Shown piece by piece: positions 48,350 through 56,875 of a stretch of 64,000 bases of DNA. Source of the stretch: Planktothrix sp. FACHB-1365 (GTDB taxonomy: Bacteria; Cyanobacteriota; Cyanobacteriia; Cyanobacteriales; Microcoleaceae); assembly GCF_014697575.1 (NCBI RefSeq), contig NZ_JACJSC010000001.1, positions 682,001 through 746,000 on the forward strand, given 5' to 3'. Every line of letters begins with the position of its first letter. The first letter of the stretch is position 1. Under the pieces are notes generated by a model. That model made no database searches, had not been told where the DNA came from, and saw only the letters and a program-made list of their open reading frames with translations. A program made the position numbers and the translations under genes.

Positions 48350-49507
48350 ATGGATCAGTTAGATTATTGGTTAGAAAGCTATAATTATCAACTCCCAGAA
48401 GAACGTATTGCCCAAAATCCTGTTGTACCTAGAGATCATTCCCGTTTGTTAGTGGTAGATTCTCCCAGTTCTCATCGTCATTGTCTATTTAAAGATTTAC
48501 CTGATTTTCTGCGACCGGGAGATTTATTAGTTCTGAATAATACCCGTGTTCTTCCCGCCCGTCTTTATGGACGCAAAAGTAGTGGGGCGGCGGTAGAAGT
48601 GTTATTACTCGAAGAAAAATCCCATCATTGTTGGTTAGCATTAGTTAAACCGGGTAAACGATTTAAACTAGGTTCAGTGATTGAATTTGAGTCTAATTCT
48701 AATTTTAAAACAAATTTCAATCCCAAACTATTACGGGCAATTGTTTTAGAAACGGATGAGGAAACGGGAGGACGGTTATTAAAATTTGAAATTCCCGAAG
48801 GACAGTCTTTAATTCCGCTTTTAGAACAGTTTGGAAATATTCCGTTTCCGCCCTATGTTACAGAAACAGAAGCATTACCAGAACAATATCAAACCATTTA
48901 TGCCAAACATTCCGGGGCTGTCGCTGCGCCTACTGCTGGGTTACATTTCACAGAAGAATTATTTCAACGTTTAGAACAAAAAGGCATTGATAAAACGTTT
49001 TTAACCTTGCACGTGGGAGTGGGAACTTTTCGACCTGTGGAAGTAAATCAAATTACTGACCATCAAATGCACGGAGAATGGATTGAAGTTCCGGCGGAAA
49101 CTATTGAAAAAATTGAGAAAACAAAAGCTTCAGGGGGTAGAATTATTGCAGTGGGAACAACGGTGGTACGAGCGTTAGAAGGAGCAGCGATCGCCCATTC
49201 TTCTCAATTTGAAGCATTACCAGAAAACTCGAAAGAATCTGCTCTTAAAAGTTATTGTGGAAAAACCAATATTTTTATTTATCCCGGATATCAATGGCGC
49301 GTCATTGATGGATTAATTACGAATTTTCACTTACCTAAATCAAGTTTATTAATGTTGGTTTCAGCCTTAATTGGGCGAGAACGGTTACTAAGTTTATATC
49401 AAACGGTATTAGAAGAACCCGCCAATGATTTTGGACGACAATATCGATTTTATTCCTTTGGGGATGCGATGTTTATTTTACCAGATGCAACATTAAACAG
49501 GGAATAG
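48350..49507 (+). CDS. queA: S-adenosylmethionine:tRNA ribosyltransferase-isomerase
   Basis: Transfers the ribosyl moiety of SAM to preQ1 in tRNA and isomerises it to epoxyqueuosine. 385 residues. Family landmarks: [22 protein letters not shown] near the start, [76 protein letters not shown], and FITPGYxW-type ending [20 protein letters not shown]. Length and order are normal. It stands alone. An AGGACAATTCAAGAG leader precedes the ATG. Confidence 0.97.
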   Translation: MDQLDYWLESYNYQLPEERIAQNPVVPRDHSRLLVVDSPSSHRHCLFKDLPDFLRPGDLLVLNNTRVLPARLYGRKSSGAAVEVLLLEEKSHHCWLALVKPGKRFKLGSVIEFESNSNFKTNFNPKLLRAIVLETDEETGGRLLKFEIPEGQSLIPLLEQFGNIPFPPYVTETEALPEQYQTIYAKHSGAVAAPTAGLHFTEELFQRLEQKGIDKTFLTLHVGVGTFRPVEVNQITDHQMHGEWIEVPAETIEKIEKTKASGGRIIAVGTTVVRALEGAAIAHSSQFEALPENSKESALKSYCGKTNIFIYPGYQWRVIDGLITNFHLPKSSLLMLVSALIGRERLLSLYQTVLEEPANDFGRQYRFYSFGDAMFILPDATLNRE

Positions 49508-49867
49508 GGAATTACGAATTACAAATTACGAATTACGAATGGGAAATAGAAAATAGGGAACAGGGAACAGAGGGGACAAGAAAATAGGGAATAGGGGATA
49601 GGAAAAAGTGATGAGTAACTGGATCAATTATTGATAGCAAACATTAAAAGATGGAATATAACAATTCCAAATTGGCTGAAGGCTTAAAACTCATGACTCC
49701 TGACGGTCGGTGGGTGCGAGTCGCCGCCTGAACTTTACTCCCTCGTTGCCTTCGTTATAAAAATTAATGATTTAAAAGTGCGATCGCCAACCATCAAGGC
49801 ATTTTGACAATTCAAAGAATATGTTATCGTTTTTGCAGGTTTATTAAGAAGTTATGGGGCATAGGTG
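49508..49867. repeat. Low-complexity intergenic DNA
   Basis: 49508-49610 is made of AATTACGAATTACG words followed by GGGAATAGGGAACAGGG words, both common simple repeats in cyanobacterial spacers. A 26-codon frame (49651-49731, MEYNNSKLAEGLKLMTPDGR...) without a ribosome binding site may be chance. Confidence 0.6.
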
Positions 49868-51694
49868 ATGAAACATCACGTTTGTATTGCTGTTGGCATT
49901 AATCAATATCAATATCTGCAACCCTTAAATTATGCCCAAAAGGATGCAGAAGCTGTCTATGAATTTTTGGTAAATGGTGCTGGATTTCCTCAAGATAAGA
50001 GTTTATTGCTAACCGATAACTCACCCCAGGTATCGGGGATGTCCACCTACCCCAACCAAGAAAATATTTTAGATTGGGTGGAGTCCGTCTGCAACGAGCA
50101 ATTGGGCCATGAGGATGTTCTGTGGTTGTTCTGGAGTGGCTATGGGTTTAGTCAAGGGGGAAAAGATTACTTGCTCCCCATTGATGGTAACCCAGCCCAG
50201 TTAGAAAAAACGGGGATTCCCATTGAAAAGTTGTATGACGCTCTCAAGGCGGCTCCAACGGATAAAATTTTAGTATTGTTGGATATTAATCGAAGTCAAG
50301 GGGTACACGCGGGGGAAAGTGTAGGAAATCAAACGGTGGAACTCGCCCGCCAATTGGAAATTCCTACCATTTTATCTTGTCGTCGGGAACAGTTATCACG
50401 GGAAACTTCGGCTTTACGACAAGGGTTTTTTACCGCCGCGTTATTAGAAGGATTAAAAACGGGAGAATGTTCGACATTAGACCCATTAATCCATTTCTTA
50501 GGGGAACGTTTACCCGAACTGACCGAACAACATTTAAGACCGAGACAAAAACCTGTCTTTGCTGTTTATCCAGCCACTAAACTCCAACAGGTAATTCTGC
50601 CTGAAAGCCGTCAGGTAGCGAGTGTTGGCCTTTCTAATGGTATGAGGGAAATAAATATGGCGACTGTAGAACCCTACCAAAATGGTACTGTTCCTTTATC
50701 CGAAGATCCTCTGAAACTGTCTACATCCTCTGATCGAGAAACTGGAGATCTGGGTTCTCAGACGAATGAACCTGCTGAACACCCTAAAACTTCAGCAGAG
50801 GATTTGTCTTCTAAGGCTTCAACTTCTGTACAGCAGACCTTACCCCAACCTCCTGCAAATTCAACAGAGGATACTATGACAGATAGTTCATTTTTACAAC
50901 GGTTAATTCTTTGGAGTGGAGCAACCGCACTGGTATTGTTACTGGGTGTTTTTCTCACGAATAAACCGATCTTTTTAGGGGAAAAAACGGCGAAGTCTTC
51001 CCCTGGGGTTTCAACGGTTGTTAACAATTCAAAACCGACATCAACAACAGTTGGAACCGGAACCCCGACTGCACCAGAAACGCCTCCCACTCCTCAAGAA
51101 TTGTTGCAGGAATCAAAACTGCTTTTGAAAGATACTTCTGCTTCTGGTTTTAGCAAAGCGATCGCATTAGCGGCACAAATTCCCCCCGGTGATCCTCAGT
51201 TTAAGGAAGCCCAAGCTAATATTGAACAATGGAGTCAAACCATTCTCGATATTGCAGAAGGACGCGCTCAAAGTCAAAATTTATCCGGTGCTGTTGATGC
51301 GGTGAAATTAATTCCCGATGCTAATCCTGCTATTTATAAACAGGGGCAAGACAAGCTCAAAGAGTGGGAAGCTCAATTGGCGATCGCGAAAAAAAATCAA
51401 GAAATTTTGAGTCAAGCTCAGAGTTCAATTAAGCCCGGTCAAGCCTCATCTTATAGTGATGCGATCGGCAAAGTTGAACAAATTCCAGCCGATCAACCCG
51501 GATATTCAGAGGCTCAAAAATTGATTGATCAATGGGGAAATGAAATTTGGCAAATTGCTCAATCTCGTGCTCAGAAAAAACAATATAGTAATGCGATTGC
51601 AGCGGCTCAGTTAGTTCCTGAAAAATCATCAGTCCATGCCGATGCTCAAAAAGCGATCGCTGAATGGAAAACGAAAGTTAATCAGAAGAAATAA
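49868..51694 (+). CDS. Pseudo-orthocaspase (catalytic His and Cys replaced) with membrane helix
   Basis: A 608-residue protein (ATG 49868; GTG 49865 also possible). Residues 1-230 are a caspase-like p20 domain: HHVCIAVGINQYQYLQPLNY, DVLWLFWSGYGFSQGGKDYL and KILVLLDINRSQG. Active members have SGHG and DxC; here His is Tyr92 and Cys is Asn141, so proteolysis is not expected. A Ser/Thr-rich linker and one membrane helix (LILWSGATALVLLLGVFLT) follow. The outside part has about three repeats (KAIALAAQIPPGDPQFKEAQ..). Possibly a scaffold or decoy; inference. Confidence 0.9.
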   Translation: MKHHVCIAVGINQYQYLQPLNYAQKDAEAVYEFLVNGAGFPQDKSLLLTDNSPQVSGMSTYPNQENILDWVESVCNEQLGHEDVLWLFWSGYGFSQGGKDYLLPIDGNPAQLEKTGIPIEKLYDALKAAPTDKILVLLDINRSQGVHAGESVGNQTVELARQLEIPTILSCRREQLSRETSALRQGFFTAALLEGLKTGECSTLDPLIHFLGERLPELTEQHLRPRQKPVFAVYPATKLQQVILPESRQVASVGLSNGMREINMATVEPYQNGTVPLSEDPLKLSTSSDRETGDLGSQTNEPAEHPKTSAEDLSSKASTSVQQTLPQPPANSTEDTMTDSSFLQRLILWSGATALVLLLGVFLTNKPIFLGEKTAKSSPGVSTVVNNSKPTSTTVGTGTPTAPETPPTPQELLQESKLLLKDTSASGFSKAIALAAQIPPGDPQFKEAQANIEQWSQTILDIAEGRAQSQNLSGAVDAVKLIPDANPAIYKQGQDKLKEWEAQLAIAKKNQEILSQAQSSIKPGQASSYSDAIGKVEQIPADQPGYSEAQKLIDQWGNEIWQIAQSRAQKKQYSNAIAAAQLVPEKSSVHADAQKAIAEWKTKVNQKK

Positions 51695-51701
51695 TCTACA
51701 G

Positions 51702-51742
51702 AGTTGACGGTTAACGGTTAACTATTAACTGTTAACCGTCAA
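51702..51742 (+). repeat. TTAAC-rich inverted repeat after the pseudo-caspase
   Basis: GTTGACGGTTAAC at 51702 pairs with GTTAACCGTCAAC near 51730-51742, about 13 bp of stem. No U-run follows, so terminator function is uncertain. Confidence 0.55.
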
Positions 51743-51762
51743 CTGACATTTGTTAACAACTT

Positions 51763-51815
51763 AACGTGAGTTCGACGAAGCGGCGGCTACGCCATCACTT
51801 CGTCGAACTCACGTT
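51763..51815. repeat. GTGAGTTCGACGAAG hairpin, copy 1
   Basis: 18-bp arms AACGTGAGTTCGACGAAG and complement, with a 17-nt loop CGGCGGCTACGCCATCA. The second copy is at 53141-53191, and the loop core recurs inside the kinase gene at 60299. From 51816 to 51957 the DNA is AT-rich and an open frame (IIQPTIILWLIVPWLDIFPD...) reads like a membrane-protein fragment, perhaps a gene remnant. Confidence 0.85.
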
Positions 51816-52008
51816 GCGTTTAATAATTCAGCCTACTATTATATTGTGGTTGATTGTCCCGTGGCTAGATATTTTTCCCGACCGCCATTTATTAGTGGGT
51901 TTTCATAAATTAATTGAGAATATTAATCAATTTCAATCTTATTTTCCCAATGGATAACTCTACTTTTTATTACTTGTTGATTTCGGAGAGTGACAGAAGA
52001 GGGATATC

Positions 52009-52506
52009 TTAAAGGTTACAAGTTTTTGTGCGAAAGAATAAGTCACGAAACATAGCACTATTTGGAATTATAAACACACAATCAAGAGGGAGATGTCCTG
52101 AAGGAATACTCAAGTTAAAGGTTAGTTCATCGTAGTTTATCCACCTTTCTTCCACGTAGTTTATCCACCTTCCTTTAACCCGCCAACCGACTTGATCGCA
52201 AAACTTTCTCCATATCTTAGGATTATACTCTCTTGTGCCTCCCAGACTTTCGTAAATTTCCTTCTGAACACTGAAACCAAGCTTACCATTACTATAGTGT
52301 AACCAAAGCTGATTAATTGTATGTAAATCTTTACAGGGAAAGTTATTAATATCTACTACTTCTAAGCATCCTTCTTTCTCCCTTCCCACAGCTAAACACA
52401 TCACTCTTGTAGTTTCCTTGTCTGCTTCTCTCCAATCTTCTAACGCTAGTAATAAGTCAAGTTGATTGTAGTCAACACCGTTTTGGCTTTGGTAAAGTTT
52501 TTCCAT
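52009..52506 (-). CDS. GUN4-domain protein with in-frame duplication
   Basis: A 165-residue protein, nearly all GUN4 fold (LLLALEDWREADKETTRVMC, FPCKDLHTINQLWLHYSNGK, LGFSVQKEIYESLGG, W..FCDQVGWRV, SIPSGHLP). GUN4 binds porphyrins such as Mg-protoporphyrin and activates Mg-chelatase; other GUN4 modules act as sensors fused to kinases. Here the domain stands alone. A 24-bp (8-codon) tandem duplication makes RWINYVEE/RWINYDEL in the middle (52131-52171). Whether it still binds porphyrin is uncertain. Confidence 0.88.
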   Translation of the reverse strand: MEKLYQSQNGVDYNQLDLLLALEDWREADKETTRVMCLAVGREKEGCLEVVDINNFPCKDLHTINQLWLHYSNGKLGFSVQKEIYESLGGTREYNPKIWRKFCDQVGWRVKGRWINYVEERWINYDELTFNLSIPSGHLPLDCVFIIPNSAMFRDLFFRTKTCNL

Positions 52507-52641
52507 AAAAACAAGCTTTTTTCCAAGATTAACAACGGTTAGGCAACTCCCGATGAACCTGTATCAATTATTTACAAATGTATAGAAGTACAATCTAAAT
52601 CTGTGTGTTAACTTGGGTAAGACTAAAGATAAAATGTAATT

Positions 52642-53064
52642 ATGAAAGGGCAACTACTTTTTGGCTTGGCAATAATCTTCGCTGTGCTGGAGAGTTATTC
52701 TTTACCAGGTTATGCTAACTCAATCCCAACGGTTAAACGCCAATCTCAGCAAATTGCACAAACACAAGTTAATTGCAATAATCCTACAAATAATTTAGAA
52801 ATTAAAGAATGTATCCGGTTAAAATATGAAGCAGCAGATCAGAGATTAAATCAAGTTTACCAACAGATTATTCCAATGTTGAGTAGTGAAGAAAAAGCTT
52901 TACTGGTGAAAGCGCAGCAAGGCTGGATTCAATTACGCGATAATAACTGCCAATTTGAAGTTTATGGAAGCCGAGCAGGTACGGGTTATAGAGGATTTCT
53001 CAATGAATGTTTGGAGCGCATGACTAAACAGCGCACAGCCGAATGGGAATCGGAAGCTAGATGA
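52642..53064 (+). CDS. LprI-like (lysozyme-inhibitor family) secreted protein
   Basis: A 140-residue protein with a signal peptide (GQLLFGLAIIFAVLESYSLPGYANS). The domain has the LprI/DUF1311 pattern: CNNPTNNLEIKECIRLKYEA, ADQRLNQVYQQIIPML, LVKAQQGWIQLRDNNCQFE and NECLERMTKQR, with four Cys for two disulfides. Family members are periplasmic and some bind lysozyme. Role here is unknown. AAGGGCA-type leader is weak, but the start is unambiguous given the signal peptide. Confidence 0.82.
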   Translation: MKGQLLFGLAIIFAVLESYSLPGYANSIPTVKRQSQQIAQTQVNCNNPTNNLEIKECIRLKYEAADQRLNQVYQQIIPMLSSEEKALLVKAQQGWIQLRDNNCQFEVYGSRAGTGYRGFLNECLERMTKQRTAEWESEAR

Positions 53065-53140
53065 GGTGCGATCGCAATCTTTGTTCTAGGGGACAATAGA
53101 AGTGATGCCCTAACTAAAATTATGCCCAGAATTAACGATT

Positions 53141-53191
53141 ACGTGAGTTCGACGAAGCGGCGGCTACGCCATCGCTTCGTCGAACTCACGT
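53141..53191. repeat. GTGAGTTCGACGAAG hairpin, copy 2
   Basis: 19-bp arms (ACGTGAGTTCGACGAAGCG and complement) around a 13-nt loop. It starts at the msrA stop codon, so it would sit in the msrA 3' UTR. Same family as 51763. Confidence 0.88.
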
Positions 53192-53844
53192 CAACTTACG
53201 TTTGAACCCGGAAGTTTGACTTTTGTTCCTCCTAAACCACAATAACCATTAGGATTTTTGGCTAAATATTGTTGATGGTAACTTTCAGCGTAATAAAATT
53301 CGGGCGCGTCCAGAATTTCTGTTGTGATCGTTCCATAACCCGCTTGTTTCAGAGACGGTTGATAGGCATCCCGTACAACTTCAGCAAGTTGGCGTTGTTG
53401 GTCGGAATAAGTATAAATTCCTGAACGGTATTGGGTGCCCACGTCGTTACCTTGACGCATTCCCTGGGTGGGGTCATGGCTTTCCCAAAAGACTTTTAGT
53501 AATTGTTCATAACTAATGATTTTGGGGTCATAGACGACTCGCACAACTTCATTATGTCCGGTTAACCCGCTACAAACTTCTTCATAGGTGGGGTTGGGGG
53601 TAATTCCGGCTGCATAACCGACGGCGGTACTAAACACTCCCTCCTGCTGCCAAAATCGACGTTCTGCACCCCAAAAACAACCCATCCCAAACATTGCCAT
53701 TTCTAAGCCTGGGGGAAAGGGAGGTTTGAGGGGATTACCATTGACATAATGTTGATCGGGTACAGGCATCGCTTCTGTCCGTCCCGGTAAGGCATCGGAG
53801 GGGGAGGGCATTTTCAGCTTTTTACCAAGTCCAAAGATATACAT
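53191..53844 (-). CDS. msrA: Peptide-methionine (S)-S-oxide reductase
   Basis: Repairs oxidised methionine. 217 residues from the ATG at 53844. The frame extends to 53931, but the upstream part is not family-like. The catalytic Cys is in [14 protein letters not shown]. Further landmarks are [52 protein letters not shown] and [18 protein letters not shown]. The N-terminus ([19 protein letters not shown]) is typical of cyanobacterial MsrA. The stop overlaps the dispersed hairpin at 53141. Confidence 0.96.
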   Translation of the reverse strand: MYIFGLGKKLKMPSPSDALPGRTEAMPVPDQHYVNGNPLKPPFPPGLEMAMFGMGCFWGAERRFWQQEGVFSTAVGYAAGITPNPTYEEVCSGLTGHNEVVRVVYDPKIISYEQLLKVFWESHDPTQGMRQGNDVGTQYRSGIYTYSDQQRQLAEVVRDAYQPSLKQAGYGTITTEILDAPEFYYAESYHQQYLAKNPNGYCGLGGTKVKLPGSNVS

Positions 53845-53927
53845 GGTTAAATGAATTTGTGAAGGATAGTAACATATCTTAATAATAGCGTTTTTATCGG
53901 GGGTCGCTGACCGAGAAACCGGATTTT

Positions 53928-55484
53928 TCAAGATTGATGATTGATTTTTTGATGAATTGTGTTAATAATTCGTTCTTCCTCCGGGGTGATAACGCCTTCT
54001 AAATTAGCAATTTTCTGATATTTAGCTAAAAGTGCAACGGCAAAATCTGGATTAATTTGTTCAAGTAAACTGTTTAAATCCGGTGGGGAATTAAGGCTTT
54101 TAGAAAGGACTTCTAAAGAATTCAGACTCAAAGGCGCATTTTGGATTTGAGGGAGAATTTTTTCCAACGTTTGATCAGGATTTCGAGTTAAAATAATATG
54201 AATTAAAATTTGATCCATAATCCCTTCTTGAGCGATCGCAGTTTCTAAATATTGTTCACTTTCAAGCTGGACTGTTTCTAAAGTTTCACCTTTTTTATCT
54301 TGATATAAATTGGATTCATAAAAGCGACAAGCTGCATATCCCAAGGCATAAAGTATTGCAGCATTGGTACTGACACTAATGATAGTCCCGGCTAAAGGTA
54401 CATCTTCTAATAAACCTAATCCTAATTTTAAAGCTGAATTACTTCCTAAAGCTAAACTAAAAATTGCTAAAGCTTCATCTTTTCTGATCGGGTCATCAAG
54501 ATCGAGATTATAAGCAGAAGCAATTTGATAAATCATTTCAAATTCTAAGGTTGTGTTGTTAGAAAAATCGGCTCCAATTAGAGTCGCTAATCTTTCAGAG
54601 ACAAGCTTTGACGCGATTTCAGAACTCCCTAAAGCTAGAACTTTTTCCACCATAATTCGATGGCTAATTTGGCTAGAAGATTCATGAGGATATTGAGTTT
54701 TTAGCTGTTTAACTTCTGTTTCTACTTTTTCTAAATCTACTTTTTCAATGATTTCTAATATTTTATCTACATTTATCGTTTTGATTAAGGATTTAAGCAA
54801 AGGATTATTACTCATAAAATTCACAACACCCGATGTAGGGGTGGTTTTCGAGGTTGGATTTTTTACTTCTTCTTTAAAATTAAAAATATTCTTAACATTA
54901 AAAATATTTTTAACAGCCACTTTCCCCCCCTGCATAACGGTATTGCTAATATTTTCAACGCTATCCTTAATATTAACCGCAGTTTCAATTACAGATTGTC
55001 CGGCTTGAGTTGTGGTATTACTAACGGTTTCCGTTACCGTATTTTTAACTTGTTCAGTAGCGTCTGAAATAGAATTAAATAATAGCCCAAAACCCATAAA
55101 TTTTGAGGTTATAGGTTCGTTTAAATTCTGAGATTTTGAGGAATTAGGGTTGTTTTCTGATAACTTATGGATGGAATTTAGATCAATTTCTTCTTGCCAA
55201 TCTGGAAAATCATGACCAATTCTTTTATGATAAATAATCACCTGTGTAATAGAATCTGAAATAATGTGAGTCAAAAGAGAAGCACACAGCCATTCTACTA
55301 AAATTTTTTGAGGAATAATCTTTTCGGCTTCAAACATTAATTTGAGACAGCTTTTATTTAATGTAGCTTTTACTGTAATTCCTTTCGATTCTAAATGACG
55401 ATTGAGTAAAATAGCGATCGCTTTTGGATTTCCCTGTTTAGCGAGTTCTAGTAAATTAGGTTTGCTGGTTTCTGTTTCAGTCAT
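53928..55484 (-). CDS. Unknown protein with DUF697/EcsC-like C-terminal region
   Basis: A 518-residue protein. The N-terminal ~90 residues ([21 protein letters not shown]...GITVKATL) are a module recurring in many cyanobacterial proteins. A Ser/Asn-rich linker follows, and residues ~125-175 form an amphipathic [17 protein letters not shown]-like coil. Residues ~250-420 contain a helical region ending in [20 protein letters not shown] with a FYES motif, reminiscent of membrane-associated DUF697/EcsC domains. The C-terminus is helical. No enzyme motif. Ends 84 bp before msrA starts, same strand; may share a transcript. Function unknown. Confidence 0.65.
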   Translation of the reverse strand: MTETETSKPNLLELAKQGNPKAIAILLNRHLESKGITVKATLNKSCLKLMFEAEKIIPQKILVEWLCASLLTHIISDSITQVIIYHKRIGHDFPDWQEEIDLNSIHKLSENNPNSSKSQNLNEPITSKFMGFGLLFNSISDATEQVKNTVTETVSNTTTQAGQSVIETAVNIKDSVENISNTVMQGGKVAVKNIFNVKNIFNFKEEVKNPTSKTTPTSGVVNFMSNNPLLKSLIKTINVDKILEIIEKVDLEKVETEVKQLKTQYPHESSSQISHRIMVEKVLALGSSEIASKLVSERLATLIGADFSNNTTLEFEMIYQIASAYNLDLDDPIRKDEALAIFSLALGSNSALKLGLGLLEDVPLAGTIISVSTNAAILYALGYAACRFYESNLYQDKKGETLETVQLESEQYLETAIAQEGIMDQILIHIILTRNPDQTLEKILPQIQNAPLSLNSLEVLSKSLNSPPDLNSLLEQINPDFAVALLAKYQKIANLEGVITPEEERIINTIHQKINHQS

Positions 55485-55614
55485 GGTGAGGAATAGAAAA
55501 AACGATTTTAAGTTTAAGTTAACAGGTAATGATTTTAAAATCCACCGTATATTTACGGAAATTTTTAAAATTTGATATAATAAGTTAGAAGCATAAAAAA
55601 TGATTTTAAATATG

Positions 55615-56499
55615 ATGTGGGATCAAATTGCAGAGGAAATTAGCAAAGCAACAGGAGAACGGTTTCAAATCAGCGATCGCCGTTCTGTAGGTGGCGGATG
55701 TATTAATCAAGGATATCAGATTAGTAATGGTTCTCGATATTATTTTATTAAACTTAATCAAGCTTCTGAAGTTGCGATGTTTGAAGCCGAAGCTTTAGGG
55801 GTTCAACAAATGGGAAAAACCCAGACTATTCGAGTTCCACAACCCATTTGTTGGGGCACAGCGGGAAATTCGGCTTATTTAGTTTTAGAATGGCTGAACT
55901 TAGGCGGAAAAACCAATGCTTCAGCTTGGGAAGAAATGGGGCAAAAATTAGCTTTATTGCATCAATGGACACCTCCACAAAATTATCCTGGTGCTCAGAA
56001 TTTTGGATGGGATATTAATAATACCATTGGTTCAACCCCGCAAATTAATACTTGGGAAAATAATTGGGTAGAATTTTGGCAAAAACATCGCATTGGCTAT
56101 CAATTAAAACTTGCTAAACGACGGGGAGGTTATTTTGAACAAGCCGAAAAATTACTAGAAATAATTCCCCAGCTTTTAGCCAATCATGATCCTAAACCTT
56201 CTTTAGTGCATGGAGATTTGTGGGGAGGAAATGCTGCTGTGACGGCTGAAGGACAACCCGTTATTTTTGATCCAGCAACCTATTTTGGAGATCGAGAAGT
56301 TGATCTGGCGATGACTGAATTATTCGGTGGTTTTCCAGCTATTTTTTACCAGGCTTATCATCAAGTTTTTCCCTTAAATTCAGGTTATGAACATCGCAAA
56401 AAGCTTTACAATCTCTACCATATCTTAAATCATTTTAACCTATTTGGAGGAGGCTATGCAGCCCAAGCTAATCAAATGATTCGGGATATTTTACGCTAA
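55615..56499 (+). CDS. Fructosamine kinase family protein
   Basis: A 294-residue protein with aminoglycoside-phosphotransferase-like fold, family of fructosamine-3-kinase, which phosphorylates ketoamines so that glycated proteins are deglycated. Motifs: SVGGGCINQGYQI, FIKLN (ATP Lys), FEAEALGVQQM, LVHGDLWGGNAAV (catalytic HGD) and FDPATYFGDREVDLAMTELFGGF. The frame opens at 55600; the Met at 55615 (MWDQIAEEIS) fits the family best. It stands alone. Confidence 0.92.
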   Translation: MWDQIAEEISKATGERFQISDRRSVGGGCINQGYQISNGSRYYFIKLNQASEVAMFEAEALGVQQMGKTQTIRVPQPICWGTAGNSAYLVLEWLNLGGKTNASAWEEMGQKLALLHQWTPPQNYPGAQNFGWDINNTIGSTPQINTWENNWVEFWQKHRIGYQLKLAKRRGGYFEQAEKLLEIIPQLLANHDPKPSLVHGDLWGGNAAVTAEGQPVIFDPATYFGDREVDLAMTELFGGFPAIFYQAYHQVFPLNSGYEHRKKLYNLYHILNHFNLFGGGYAAQANQMIRDILR

Positions 56500-56875
56500 A
56501 CTGTGGGTATACTCATTCTATAGGTTCAATTCGTTGTATTGTTCAGTTGACTCCCTTAACCAGAAGGAATATCTGAGATGATAAGAGATGAATAAAATTA
56601 ATCATTAATTCATCTTTCCAAGTAAACCTTGTTAAAGATAGCATTTTTAGGTAAGGTGTAAAACTATTTACTCGTTTTTGGAGTAAGTTTCTGGTTGTTA
56701 TTAAAAGAATTTACAACTTCAATAAAATCAGGGTGGCTTATTTTTCCCTATGACCGATCAGATTTTTTGATGAGAGTTAAAACACTTAGAAGTTAAATCA
56801 TCATTTGTTAAATCTTTGTTTCTGAACTGATGCGGCTTTATCAAAAATCGGGAATTTATATTATCCTTTTAAACT
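56500..56875. other. Intergenic region before the giant kinase
   Basis: 376 bp, AT rich, no frame of note. An imperfect dyad GATGAAT...ATTCATC at 56586-56612 is the only structure seen. Confidence 0.35.
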
